Of a stretch of DNA of 64,000 nucleotides, positions 41,843 to 50,784 are shown piece after piece (position 1 is the first letter of the stretch; the number at the start of each line of letters is the position of its first letter). The position numbers and the translations under genes are program-made. The DNA comes from DAMBHY01 sp032068765 (lineage in GTDB: Bacteria; Bacteroidota; Bacteroidia; Bacteroidales; Dysgonomonadaceae): assembly GCA_032068765.1 (NCBI GenBank), contig DAMBHY010000014.1, forward strand, positions 6,026 to 70,025, in the 5' to 3' direction. The notes beneath the pieces are model-generated. The model saw nothing but the letters and a program-made list of their open reading frames with translations, had not been told where the DNA came from and made no database searches.

Positions 41843-42753
41843 CAAAGTTTGATGTGACTATTTTAGGTTGCGGATCGGCACTCCCCACCACTTACCATAA
41901 TCCAACTTCACAACTAGTGGATATTAACGAAAAACTGTTCATGATAGACTGCGGCGAAGGCACACAACTGCAAATGCGTCGTTTTAAAACTCGTATGAGC
42001 AAATTACACAGCATTTTTATCTCGCATCTTCACGGAGATCATATTTTTGGACTTCCCGGATTATTATCCACGCTGGATTTATTGGGGAAAAGCGGTGAGC
42101 TGAATATTTATGCACACGAAGAGATAAAATTCATTTTAGACCCTATACTTAACTTTTTTATCCTAAATGCGAGTTATAGAATCAATCTGATAACAATTCC
42201 AAAAAATCAAACTATAGTTCTGTTTGAAAATAAATCCATTAAAATAACCACTTTCCCACTGCTTCACAGAATTCCTACTTCTGGATTTCTTTTTGAAGAA
42301 AAACAAAAGGAAAATCACCTTCGTCGAGAAATGCTGGAATTTCACAAAATTCCTATCGCCAAATATCAGTCGCTGAAAGAAGGTTGTGATTATGTAAAAG
42401 AGGACGGCGAAATCATTCCAAATAATGTGTTGACATACCCAGCTGAACAGCCGCGCAGATACGCCTACTGTTCCGACACAGCTCCATTCGAAGATATAAT
42501 TCCCATTATTAAGGGAGTAGATTTGCTTTTTCATGAAGCGACATTTGCCGAGAGCGAGCGCGTAAGGGCAAGGGAAACTTTTCATTCTACTGCGGCGCAG
42601 GCGGCCAATATTGCAAAAATGGCAGAAGTCAAAAAACTAATTATCGGACATTATTCGTCCCGATATTTTAACAATCAACACCTTTTACAAGAAGCACAAG
42701 AAATTTTCGACAATACCATTCTTGCCAACGAAGGATTAGTGGTGCATGTTTAA
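41839..42753 (+). CDS. rnz: Ribonuclease Z (tRNA 3' processing endonuclease)
   Basis: 304 residues, the usual short RNase Z length. Metallo-beta-lactamase fold with ISHLHGDHIFGLPGLL (HxHxDH), a later YCSDTAP Asp, FHSTAAQAA and IGHYSSRY. Removes the 3' trailer from tRNA precursors. This is relevant here because the tRNA in the window lacks encoded CCA. Coupled to queE by an ATGA overlap. Confidence 0.95.
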   Translation: MTKFDVTILGCGSALPTTYHNPTSQLVDINEKLFMIDCGEGTQLQMRRFKTRMSKLHSIFISHLHGDHIFGLPGLLSTLDLLGKSGELNIYAHEEIKFILDPILNFFILNASYRINLITIPKNQTIVLFENKSIKITTFPLLHRIPTSGFLFEEKQKENHLRREMLEFHKIPIAKYQSLKEGCDYVKEDGEIIPNNVLTYPAEQPRRYAYCSDTAPFEDIIPIIKGVDLLFHEATFAESERVRARETFHSTAAQAANIAKMAEVKKLIIGHYSSRYFNNQHLLQEAQEIFDNTILANEGLVVHV

Positions 42754-42821
42754 TAAATTTATATATATCCTAAACCCAACATAGGCATGGGTTGTTTTGT
42801 CTAAATAAAAGATTAATTGAT

Positions 42822-43820
42822 ATGAAAATAGCTATAGTTGGTGCCAGCGGTGCAGTTGGACAAGAATTACTGAAAGTGTTAGAAGAGAGAAATTTTCCTG
42901 TGGACGAACTATTCCTTTTTGGTTCAAAAAGAAGTGCAGGAACATCCTATAATTTCAAAGGTAAAAGTGTTGAAGTAAAGGAACTGCAACATAATGACGA
43001 TTTTCAAAATATTGACATCGCGTTTGTTTCAGCAGGTGGCGGAACCTCTATAGAATTTGCCGATACTATTACAAAACACGGCACCATTATGATTGATAAT
43101 TCCAGTGCTTTCCGCATGAATAACGACGTTCCATTGGTGGTCCCCGAAGTAAACCCTGAAGACGCGCTCAACAGACCAAGGAATATCATCGCCAATCCCA
43201 ACTGCACCACCATCCAAATGGTTGTTGCGCTAAAAGCAATAGAAGACATTTCACATATCAAAAAAGTACATGTTTCCACCTATCAGGCTGCTTCTGGCGC
43301 GGGCGCGGCAGCCATGGAAGAATTGGAAAATCAATATAGAGAATTAGGTGAAGGAAAAGATCCAACTATCTCAAAATTTGCTTATCAACTTGCATATAAT
43401 ATTATTCCTCAAGTAGACGTATTCACTGAAAACGGCTATACCAAAGAGGAAATGAAGATGTTTAACGAAACGCGCAAAATTATGCATTCCGACATCCAAG
43501 TGAGTGCCACCTGCATACGCGTTCCTGTAATGCGTGCGCATTCAGAAGCGACTTGGATTGAAACGGAGCGTCCGATTTCTGTGGAAGAAGCAAAAGAAGT
43601 TTTCGCCAAAGCGCAAGGCATAGTTTTGTTGGATAATATGGAGAAAAAAGAATATCCAATGCCGTTGTTTATCGCGGGAAAAGACCCCGTCTATGTGGGG
43701 CGCATCCGCAAAGACTTGACCAACGAAAATGGACTTACTTTTTGGACAGTTTCAGACCAAATCCGCAAAGGTGCGGCGCTGAATGCTGTGCAAATTGCAG
43801 AGTACCTTATAAAACAATAA
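42822..43820 (+). CDS. asd: Aspartate-semialdehyde dehydrogenase
   Basis: 332 residues from ATG 42822 (MKIAIVGASGAVGQELL). Reduces aspartyl phosphate to aspartate semialdehyde for lysine, threonine, methionine and DAP synthesis. NADP-binding GASGAVG, active-site Cys in IIANPNCTTIQM, and the C-terminal IRVPVMRAHSEA with catalytic His. Followed by a long perfect palindrome. Confidence 0.95.
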   Translation: MKIAIVGASGAVGQELLKVLEERNFPVDELFLFGSKRSAGTSYNFKGKSVEVKELQHNDDFQNIDIAFVSAGGGTSIEFADTITKHGTIMIDNSSAFRMNNDVPLVVPEVNPEDALNRPRNIIANPNCTTIQMVVALKAIEDISHIKKVHVSTYQAASGAGAAAMEELENQYRELGEGKDPTISKFAYQLAYNIIPQVDVFTENGYTKEEMKMFNETRKIMHSDIQVSATCIRVPVMRAHSEATWIETERPISVEEAKEVFAKAQGIVLLDNMEKKEYPMPLFIAGKDPVYVGRIRKDLTNENGLTFWTVSDQIRKGAALNAVQIAEYLIKQ

Positions 43821-43830
43821 ATCATTTACT

Positions 43831-43882
43831 TGACTAGTCCTAAATAATCGTTAAACCTGTAACGATTATTTAGGACTAGTCA
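43831..43882. terminator. Perfect 23-bp palindrome between convergent asd and DUF456 genes
   Basis: Arms at 43831-43853 and 43860-43882 are exactly complementary over 23 bp (beginning TGACTAGTCC), with a six-base AACCTG loop. No T run on either side. It probably ends both convergent transcripts, but its length and perfection are above what is needed for a terminator. Confidence 0.7.
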
Positions 43883-43887
43883 TTAAT

Positions 43888-44370
43888 TCAAATCAAAGTC
43901 TTGATAAAGAAGAACGCAATCAATCCAACGCAAATAAATTTCATCACTAGTCCGGCAATATACCCGATGAATGCACCGGTTGCATGCTTCACAGCGATCT
44001 TTACTTCAGAACCAGCAGTGAGTCCACCGATAAAAGCACCGACAAACGGACCAAAAATAATTCCAAAAGGTCCGAGGAAAAACCCAACTAGTAATCCGAT
44101 GGTTGCGCCCCATACTACTCGTTTGCCACCTCCCATTTTTTTAGTTGTCCACACGGGCAACACATTGTCAATAATAGTAATGATAAGCGTCAATATTCCG
44201 GTGATGACGATTGCAGTCCACGAAACATTATTCTGCACCGAAGGTTCAAATTTCAGAAGCAACAACCCTACCCAGCAGAGTGGAAGTCCGGGCAAAGCAG
44301 GAGCAATAGTTCCGACGGCACCGATAATCATCAGAATGATTGCGAGTATGATATAAATGGATTCGGGCAT
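43888..44370 (-). CDS. DUF456 family membrane protein
   Basis: 160 residues, four or five hydrophobic segments, Gly-rich. The phrases GAVGTIAPALPGLPLCWVG, WTTKKMGGGKRVVWGATIG and GPFGIIFGPFVGAFIGGLTA are the DUF456 hallmark. Function unknown. Follows the zinc ABC ATPase by 6 bp on the same strand, where a permease gene might be expected, but its size and Gly-zipper nature do not fit an ABC permease. Confidence 0.88.
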   Translation of the reverse strand: MPESIYIILAIILMIIGAVGTIAPALPGLPLCWVGLLLLKFEPSVQNNVSWTAIVITGILTLIITIIDNVLPVWTTKKMGGGKRVVWGATIGLLVGFFLGPFGIIFGPFVGAFIGGLTAGSEVKIAVKHATGAFIGYIAGLVMKFICVGLIAFFFIKTLI

Positions 44371-44376
44371 AATATT

Positions 44377-45144
44377 TTATTCGCGAGGATGTTCTTTCAC
44401 CACTCTGTGAGGCAGAGAACCGTGTCCGAGAATTTCAATCGGACACGAATCGTAAGCATTTTGCAACCATTCGCTACTAACTTCCGTTCCAGAATGATAA
44501 TGCAGCTCGCCATTCACACAAGCAATATTTTTCACCATTGAAATAATCGTTCCGACATCGTGCGAAACTAGAATGATGGCTATTTCTTTGTTGATTTCTC
44601 CCAAAAGTTTGTAGAAATTGGTTTCAAACAATTTATCTACATAAGAGTTGGGTTCGTCCAAAATAATTATCTGCGGATTGTCAATGATAGCTCTTCCAAG
44701 CAATACTCTTTGAAGCTGTCCTCCCGATAATTCCCCGATGGCGCGGGGAAGGAGATTCGCTATTCCTAATTTTTCGGCAACGTCTGCCACCGCTTTCTTT
44801 TGTATGCCTGTATATCGTTTTATGATTTTACCTTCTGGAGTAAGTCCAGAAAGAATGACATCCCTCACGCTGATAGGAAATTTTTTGTCAATCTGGTTGA
44901 TCTGCGGAAGATATCCGATATTAAGTGGATTATTTGGATGTTGTTCATTAATATATTTCACCGTTCCTTTTTCGGATTTTACCAATCCCAGAATCGCTTT
45001 GAGAAGCGTTGTTTTTCCTCCTCCATTGGGACCGATGATTCCGAGAAAATCTTTTTCCAAAACGTCCAGATTCACATTGCGCAACACCTCCGGTTTGTTT
45101 TCATAACTCACCGTCAGGTTTCGTATCTCTATCAGATTTTTCAT
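44377..45144 (-). CDS. znuC: Metal (zinc/manganese) ABC transporter ATP-binding protein
   Basis: 255 residues. Walker A GPNGGGKTTLL, signature LSGGQLQRVLLGRA, Walker B IIILDEPNSYVD and the H-loop ILVSHDVGT. Belongs to the ZnuC/MntB group by its partner gene. Start overlaps the end of the substrate-binding gene (ATGA). No membrane permease is found next to it, so the third subunit must be encoded elsewhere or lost. Confidence 0.88.
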   Translation of the reverse strand: MKNLIEIRNLTVSYENKPEVLRNVNLDVLEKDFLGIIGPNGGGKTTLLKAILGLVKSEKGTVKYINEQHPNNPLNIGYLPQINQIDKKFPISVRDVILSGLTPEGKIIKRYTGIQKKAVADVAEKLGIANLLPRAIGELSGGQLQRVLLGRAIIDNPQIIILDEPNSYVDKLFETNFYKLLGEINKEIAIILVSHDVGTIISMVKNIACVNGELHYHSGTEVSSEWLQNAYDSCPIEILGHGSLPHRVVKEHPRE

Positions 45145-46022
45145 TCAGTTTTTCCTGCTAAGATCTCGGCAATACGGATGATTTCCTTATCCCATTCGTA
45201 TGCCAGCGGATTGATGGTATAAATTTTTGCGCCGATTTCTCTTGCCAGTATTTCGGCATTCTTAGAATCAAATTCTTTCTGAACAAAAATTACTTTGATA
45301 TTTTCACGGCGCGCCAAATCAGTCAATTTCTTCATCTGCGCGGGAGAAGGACTTTTCCCCTGATCTTCGATGCTGTATTGTTTCAGATTATACTCCTGAG
45401 CAAAATAAGAAAGCGCAGGATGATAAATGATAAAGCTTCTGGATGGAGCATCCGCTAAGATTTCTTCTACCTTTTTATCAGTATCATCAATCAATTTATC
45501 CAACGCCTCATGATTGCTTTTGTACAAAGCGACACCGTCTTTTTGAGAAAATAATAAAGCACGATACATATTTTTCACAAACTGTTTAACAGTTTTAGGA
45601 GATGACCACACGTGAGGATCAGCCGTTCCAGCGTGAGAATGACCTGCCATATTAACCTCGTGTTCGTGCTTTTCTTCAGCAAAAATCATTTTCAATCCTT
45701 TAGAACAATCCACAATTTTCACATCAGGATTATTTTTGGCCAAATCACGTGCCCAAGCAACTTCGTATCCAAGATTTCCGACCTTGAAATACATCTCGCT
45801 TTTGCCAAGATTAGTCATGGCGAGCGGCGTGGGGTCATACGCTTCGGGACTGGTACCTGGAGGTACCAAAACATTGATATTATAGGCGTCACCCACCAAC
45901 TTCTCTAGAAAGAAGCGTTGGGGTTCGATAGTTACTGTCATTATTTTTCCCTTTCGAGAATACGAATTACATGCCGTCAAAAGGAGAAGTGCTGCAAAAA
46001 GTAGATATTGTAGTTTACGCAT
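45141..46022 (-). CDS. znuA: Metal ABC transporter substrate-binding lipoprotein (ZnuA-like)
   Basis: 293 residues from ATG 46022 (MRKLQYLLFAALLLL), lipobox LTAC. Cluster A-I fold: VTIEPQRFFLEKLVGD, a His-rich loop EEKHEHEVNMAGHSH, metal-ligand ADPHVWSSPK, and ENIKVIFVQKEFDSKNAE. The His-rich loop favours zinc over manganese. Captures metal in the periplasm for the ABC system. Confidence 0.9.
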   Translation of the reverse strand: MRKLQYLLFAALLLLTACNSYSRKGKIMTVTIEPQRFFLEKLVGDAYNINVLVPPGTSPEAYDPTPLAMTNLGKSEMYFKVGNLGYEVAWARDLAKNNPDVKIVDCSKGLKMIFAEEKHEHEVNMAGHSHAGTADPHVWSSPKTVKQFVKNMYRALLFSQKDGVALYKSNHEALDKLIDDTDKKVEEILADAPSRSFIIYHPALSYFAQEYNLKQYSIEDQGKSPSPAQMKKLTDLARRENIKVIFVQKEFDSKNAEILAREIGAKIYTINPLAYEWDKEIIRIAEILAGKTE

Positions 46023-46089
46023 CGTTAATTTTTTTATCAAAAATACAATTTTTAAAGTAATTAAAAGTGATTACGATACAAACATTTTC

Positions 46090-46097
46090 TACTTTTG
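46090..46097 (+). promoter_or_regulatory. -7 element placed for a near-leaderless mnmD mRNA
   Basis: TACTTTTG ends 7 bp before the mnmD ATG at 46105. With the usual spacing of about 7 bases to the start of transcription, the message would begin at or within a few bases of the ATG. No Shine-Dalgarno can fit. Confidence 0.45.
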
Positions 46098-46104
46098 TCA
46101 CCAA

Positions 46105-46767
46105 ATGAAAGAGATCAAGATTGAAGTTACCGAAGATGGTTCGCACACTCTATACCTGCCCGAAATGGGCGAGCATTATCATTCCACGCATGGTGCGGTG
46201 CAGGAATCTCAGCACGTTTACATCCAAAGAGGATTGGAAAATTGTGGTAAAAAGCAAGTGTATATTCTGGAAATAGGTTTCGGCACAGGATTGAATGCCT
46301 TACTCTCTTATCGTTTTGCAAAAACCAATAACTTAAACATCTTTTATCATACCGTCGAATTGTTTCCTTTGGAAGAACAACTTACTTACCAATTTAATTA
46401 TGTAGAAAACACAGACGAAGAAGATTTTTTCAGGCGTCTTCATCAATGTGCATGGGACAAGGAAGTGAAATTGACCACACAGTTTACGATTTTCAAAAAT
46501 AAAACGGATATTACACTTAAAGATAGGTTACATTCATTCAAGAAGTTTGATTTGGTATATTTCGATGCATTCGGACCCGATAAGCAGCCAGAAATGTGGG
46601 ACGAGAAAATATTTCAGCAAATTTATAATCTGTGTAACGAAGGTGCAATCCTAGTTACATATTGCGCAAAAGGCGAAGTGAGAAGACGCTTGCAGCGCGT
46701 AGGATTTTTAGTTGAAAGATTGCCAGGACCTCCCGGAAAGAGAGAGATTCTAAGAGGTAAAAAGTAG
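46105..46767 (+). CDS. mnmD: tRNA 5-methylaminomethyl-2-thiouridine methyltransferase MnmD
   Basis: 220 residues. Stand-alone homologue of the MnmC methyltransferase domain, which finishes the mnm5s2U34 wobble base in tRNAs for Lys, Glu and Gln. SAM motif ILEIGFGTGLNALLS, FDAFGPDKQPEMWD and LVTYCAKGEVRRRL are diagnostic. The FAD domain of full MnmC is absent, as in many Bacteroidetes. Confidence 0.92.
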   Translation: MKEIKIEVTEDGSHTLYLPEMGEHYHSTHGAVQESQHVYIQRGLENCGKKQVYILEIGFGTGLNALLSYRFAKTNNLNIFYHTVELFPLEEQLTYQFNYVENTDEEDFFRRLHQCAWDKEVKLTTQFTIFKNKTDITLKDRLHSFKKFDLVYFDAFGPDKQPEMWDEKIFQQIYNLCNEGAILVTYCAKGEVRRRLQRVGFLVERLPGPPGKREILRGKK

Positions 46768-46774
46768 AAATCAT

Positions 46775-46816
46775 ATTGTTTTTTAGTAATGCATAAATAG
46801 GCATTAATAAAACAAT
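46775..46816 (+). terminator. Hairpin after mnmD
   Basis: Two-part stem: ATTGTTTT / AAAACAAT outside and AATGC / GCATT inside, 8 bp after the stop codon. No long T run follows; likely a 3' end structure. Confidence 0.5.
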
Positions 46817-46893
46817 AGTGTTCTGTAATATACATGATTAGTTTGAGGAGAATCAGTTAGATTTAGAGGTATTTCTATTCAGTTATCGATAAA

Positions 46894-46933
46894 AAAGCGA
46901 GTAACTAACCTATTTCATGTCAGTACTCGCTTT
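46894..46933. terminator. Bidirectional terminator between mnmD and the GH109-like gene
   Basis: AAAGCGAGTA pairs with TACTCGCTTT around a 20-base loop, with an A run on the left and T-rich sequence on the right. Convergent genes flank it. Confidence 0.72.
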
Positions 46934-46952
46934 CTCTATTTGTATTTACTAT

Positions 46953-48371
46953 TTATTTTTTCAAAGCTTGTCTGTAACCTTGTTGAAGATTCCAAAATCC
47001 ACGAGTGAAATCAGGAATTTCTACAGGTGCACTGCCATTTTCCAATGAAATTTTGGTTAGCGGCACCAGGCAAGACCATTCTGCCAAGTCATACACGTCC
47101 ATATCCAATGGCAAACCGTTTTGCAGGCAATAGATCAAGCGATAATCCATGATAAAATCCATTCCTCCGTGCGCGATAGAGCCCAATGCTTCGGCAGTCT
47201 TTTTCATCTCTGCAGTGATAATCGGACTTTCGTATTTTTTCATAAATTCCTGACGCGCTTTTTCGGGCATCCATCGGTGAGCGTTTAGTTTGTACAAATC
47301 TGGAGCTTCATCTTTGCCGAGCTCATCGCCCTGAATTGCATAATTTTCAGAAGGATACTTGCTAGCGTAACCCTTTGTTCCTGCTATATTATACATACGT
47401 GAGTATGGACGAGGCGAAGCTACATCGTGATGAATTTCGATAGTTTTGCCTTTTTCCGTGCGGATAAGGGTTAGCGTATGCTGACCATTTTTGAAATCGG
47501 TTACTGTTTCATTTCTTTTCTTTTTCAGGAAAGCAGGAATGCTCACAGGTTTGCTGTCCATTGATACCAAATAGTTCATCTTATCACCTCGGTGAATGTT
47601 CAATGCCTGACAAGCAGGGCCCATTCCATGCGTTGGATAAAGGTCGCCGCGATTTGCTTTATTTTCAACCATGCGCCAGTCGCCTTCATATTCGTTCCAG
47701 AAAGGTTCGAGTTGATGAATGTATGCGCCTTCAGCATACAACGTTTCTCCGAAAACCCCTTTTTGAATCATATTCAAAGTCGTAAGTTCGAAATCGTCGT
47801 ACACACAATTTTCGAGCATCATGCAATGTCTACGTGTTTTTTCGGCTGTATCTATAATTGCCCAGATATCTTCCATTGTCAGTGCGCCGGGAACTTCCGT
47901 TGCCACATGCTTTCCTTTTTTCATGGATTCGATAACCATCGGAGCATGATTTTTCCAGTCCGCACAAATGTAAACCAGGTCTATATCATTTCGTGCCACA
48001 AGTTGTTTCCATGCATCGTAACTTCCACTGTAACCTGTGGCTACAGGAAGTCCTGCTTTTTTCAAAATCTTTTGAGCGTTCTCTACTCTGTCAGCATGCA
48101 GATCACACAATGCTTTCACTTCCACACCAGGAATATTGATAAGTCTTTCTACCGCACCGGGACCGCGCATTCCAAGACCGATAAATCCTATGCGAACTTT
48201 TTCAAGTTTTGGGGTCGTTAATCCGACTGCATGTTGCTGACCCGCAGGACGTGTAGGAACTGTCGTTTTTATAACATACGAATTTTTATTCTTGGTTACA
48301 GATTGTGGTATCGAACAGGAAGTTACCATTCCCAATGCGACCGCAAAAATTAGAATTATTGACTTTCTCAT
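46953..48371 (-). CDS. Gfo/Idh/MocA oxidoreductase, GH109-like lipoprotein
   Basis: 472 residues. Lipoprotein signal with VTSC, then Rossmann NAD-binding RIGFIGLGMRGPGAVERL. TEVPGALTMEDIW and CMMLENCVYDDFEL are typical of the GH109 alpha-N-acetylgalactosaminidase branch, which uses NAD+ in a redox hydrolysis. The large C-terminal domain ends FTRGFWNLQQGYRQ. Likely envelope-located and acting on host or environmental glycans. The exact sugar is not deducible; other Gfo/Idh dehydrogenases are possible. Confidence 0.82.
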   Translation of the reverse strand: MRKSIILIFAVALGMVTSCSIPQSVTKNKNSYVIKTTVPTRPAGQQHAVGLTTPKLEKVRIGFIGLGMRGPGAVERLINIPGVEVKALCDLHADRVENAQKILKKAGLPVATGYSGSYDAWKQLVARNDIDLVYICADWKNHAPMVIESMKKGKHVATEVPGALTMEDIWAIIDTAEKTRRHCMMLENCVYDDFELTTLNMIQKGVFGETLYAEGAYIHQLEPFWNEYEGDWRMVENKANRGDLYPTHGMGPACQALNIHRGDKMNYLVSMDSKPVSIPAFLKKKRNETVTDFKNGQHTLTLIRTEKGKTIEIHHDVASPRPYSRMYNIAGTKGYASKYPSENYAIQGDELGKDEAPDLYKLNAHRWMPEKARQEFMKKYESPIITAEMKKTAEALGSIAHGGMDFIMDYRLIYCLQNGLPLDMDVYDLAEWSCLVPLTKISLENGSAPVEIPDFTRGFWNLQQGYRQALKK

Positions 48372-48517
48372 AAGCTCTATATATTTTATTTGAATGGCAT
48401 TGTATTTTTCACAAAAATATAAACTTTTTTAATAAACAGCAATTATACACTTATTATTAAATAAACGAAATAACTATTTTTCACGGCATTAATCGTCATT
48501 CTTTGTGTTAAAACGAT

Positions 48518-48525
48518 TACTTTTG
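48518..48525 (+). promoter_or_regulatory. Putative -7 element for dapB-lepB-wbqC
   Basis: TACTTTTG fits TAnnTTTG, 22 bp before the dapB ATG. Confidence 0.45.
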
Positions 48526-48547
48526 TCCAATATAAAATGTAATTAGT

Positions 48548-49264
48548 ATGAAAATTGCGCTTATTGGTTATGGAAAGATGGGCAAAGCAATAGAGACTAT
48601 CGCTTTGGGACGCCATCACGAAATCAGTTGCCGTATAGATGCGGGTGAAGAATACAAATTTGATTCTGCCGAATTTAAAAATTCTGAAGTGGCAATTGAA
48701 TTTACTACTCCGCAAAGCGCATTATCCAATTATTATAAAGCTTTTGAGTCAAATGTACCCGTAGTTTCTGGCACTACCGGATGGTTGGATCATTTGGCTG
48801 AGTTGAAAGATTTCATAGCAAAAGAAGGAAAAACATTTTTCTACGCATCCAATTTTAGTTTGGGAGTAAATGTATTTTTTGCGGTAAATAGATATCTCGC
48901 CAAGTTGATGAATAACTTTCCTGATTATAATGTGGAAATGGATGAAACGCATCACATCCACAAAAAAGACGCACCCAGCGGCACTGCCATCACTTTAGCA
49001 GAGGGAATTATTCAAAATATTGATAAAAAAGATAGTTGGACTTTAGACAAAAATGTTGCACCGAATGAAATACATATAAACTCAATAAGAGAAGGTGAAG
49101 TTCCCGGCAGACACACCATTACTTATTATTCTGATCTGGACACAATACAAATTACACACGATGCAAAAAGCCGCAAAGGTTTTGCTTTGGGAGCAGTCAT
49201 AGCAGCGGAATTCCTTAAAGATAAAAAAGGATTTTACGGGATGGATGACCTTCTGAAATTTTAA
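48548..49264 (+). CDS. dapB: 4-hydroxy-tetrahydrodipicolinate reductase
   Basis: 238 residues. Lysine/DAP pathway reductase. GYGKMGKAIE nucleotide-binding start, ATTxxS-like VVSGTTGW, and the substrate motif ETHHIHKKDAPSGTA with catalytic His and Lys. Followed 38 bp later by lepB, a standard Bacteroidales arrangement. Confidence 0.95.
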   Translation: MKIALIGYGKMGKAIETIALGRHHEISCRIDAGEEYKFDSAEFKNSEVAIEFTTPQSALSNYYKAFESNVPVVSGTTGWLDHLAELKDFIAKEGKTFFYASNFSLGVNVFFAVNRYLAKLMNNFPDYNVEMDETHHIHKKDAPSGTAITLAEGIIQNIDKKDSWTLDKNVAPNEIHINSIREGEVPGRHTITYYSDLDTIQITHDAKSRKGFALGAVIAAEFLKDKKGFYGMDDLLKF

Positions 49265-49302
49265 TACAAACAAACTCTGATAAACAAAATACAACAAGAT
49301 AT

Positions 49303-50784
49303 ATGGAAAAATCTACAAATCTTTCATTGTCTCAACGCATTCATGAGGCGACACGCCGCCAATGGACATGGTTTACAATACTTTCTCTGCTTTGGATAGC
49401 ATTCTCATTTTGGGCGGAAAATTTATGGTTGCTGCTTTTTATTTTACTTTTCTTCGATATGTACATCACGAAGTTCATTCCTTGGACTTGGTGGAAAAAC
49501 TCGAAGAATAAAGCCTTTCGTAAAACAATGGAATGGGTTGACGCGATTGTATTTGCACTGATTGCCGTATATTTTATTAATTCTTTTGTTTTCCAGAATT
49601 ATCAGATTCCAACACCATCGCTGGAAAAATCTTTGCTTGTGGGAGATTTCCTTGCAGTTAGTAAAATGAGCTACGGACCACGCGTCCCTATGACGCCGCT
49701 GTCTTTTCCGCTCGCACAACACACCATGCCGATTATCGGCGGAAAATCCTATTTCGATAAACCACAATGGAAATATAGACGACTGAAAGGTTTCGGAAAT
49801 GTAGAGCGTAATGATATTGTTGTATTCAATTTTCCTGCAGGAGATACAGTGGCGATGAATGTGCAACAGGCAGACTTCTACACACTTTCAAAATATGATC
49901 CAATGGGAAGTGCTGGTGTTAGAAATAATCCTGCTAAATATGGAAAAATTGTTTTCCGCCCCGTTGACCGCCGAGAAAATTACGTAAAACGTTGTATAGG
50001 AATGCCGGGAGAAACCATCCAAATAAAAGACGATAAGGTATTTATCAATGGTAAATATCTCCAAAATGCTGAGAATGCGGAACAAAACTATATGATTCAA
50101 ACTGATGGAGCTTTGATTTCAGAATCGGTTTTTCAAGAACTGGGAGTCAGCAAAAGTGATTATCTCGCTCAAAACGAATATGGTGAATGGTTTGACAAAG
50201 CTCAGGATTTATCGACAATTGATACATTAGTTGCAAAGCACTATGGGTTTAAATTAAAAAACGGAACTTATGGTAAACTTTATGCGGGAATTCCATTGAC
50301 GAATGAAATGGTAAATAAACTGAAATTAAAACCATTTATTCTCACCGTTATCAAAGAAAAAGAAGAACCAGGAATGAGTTACTACTATCCCCTGAACTAT
50401 GAAACCCAATGGACACGCAATAATTTTGGTCCACTGTGGATTCCTAAAAAAGGCACAACACTTACCTTTGACGGCAACGTTGCTTTCAAAGTTGCCGCTT
50501 ACGAACGTTGTATCAAAAACTACGAAGGAAACAACTTTGAATATAAAAACGGCAAGGTATTTATCAACGGCAAACAAGTTAATTCCTATACTTTCACGAT
50601 GGATTATTACTTCATGATGGGTGACAACCGCGATAATTCTGCCGATTCGCGCGTTTGGGGTTTTGTTCCCGAAAATCACATAGTAGGAAAACCTGTATTA
50701 ATATGGCTTTCATTAAATAAAGACAAAGGTTGGTTTAACGGAAAAATCCGGTGGAATAGGATTTTCACGAGTGCAAAAAGATGA
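49303..50784 (+). CDS. lepB: Signal peptidase I
   Basis: 493 residues, long for LepB because of the insert between catalytic boxes usual in Bacteroidales. Two N-terminal membrane helices (residues ~20-60 and ~85-105). Catalytic Ser in the QIPTPSLEKSLLVGD box, Lys in ENYVKRCIGMPGE, and the C-terminal MMGDNRDNSADSRVWGFV box. Removes signal peptides from exported proteins at the inner membrane. Its stop overlaps wbqC by 4 bp. Confidence 0.94.
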   Translation: MEKSTNLSLSQRIHEATRRQWTWFTILSLLWIAFSFWAENLWLLLFILLFFDMYITKFIPWTWWKNSKNKAFRKTMEWVDAIVFALIAVYFINSFVFQNYQIPTPSLEKSLLVGDFLAVSKMSYGPRVPMTPLSFPLAQHTMPIIGGKSYFDKPQWKYRRLKGFGNVERNDIVVFNFPAGDTVAMNVQQADFYTLSKYDPMGSAGVRNNPAKYGKIVFRPVDRRENYVKRCIGMPGETIQIKDDKVFINGKYLQNAENAEQNYMIQTDGALISESVFQELGVSKSDYLAQNEYGEWFDKAQDLSTIDTLVAKHYGFKLKNGTYGKLYAGIPLTNEMVNKLKLKPFILTVIKEKEEPGMSYYYPLNYETQWTRNNFGPLWIPKKGTTLTFDGNVAFKVAAYERCIKNYEGNNFEYKNGKVFINGKQVNSYTFTMDYYFMMGDNRDNSADSRVWGFVPENHIVGKPVLIWLSLNKDKGWFNGKIRWNRIFTSAKR

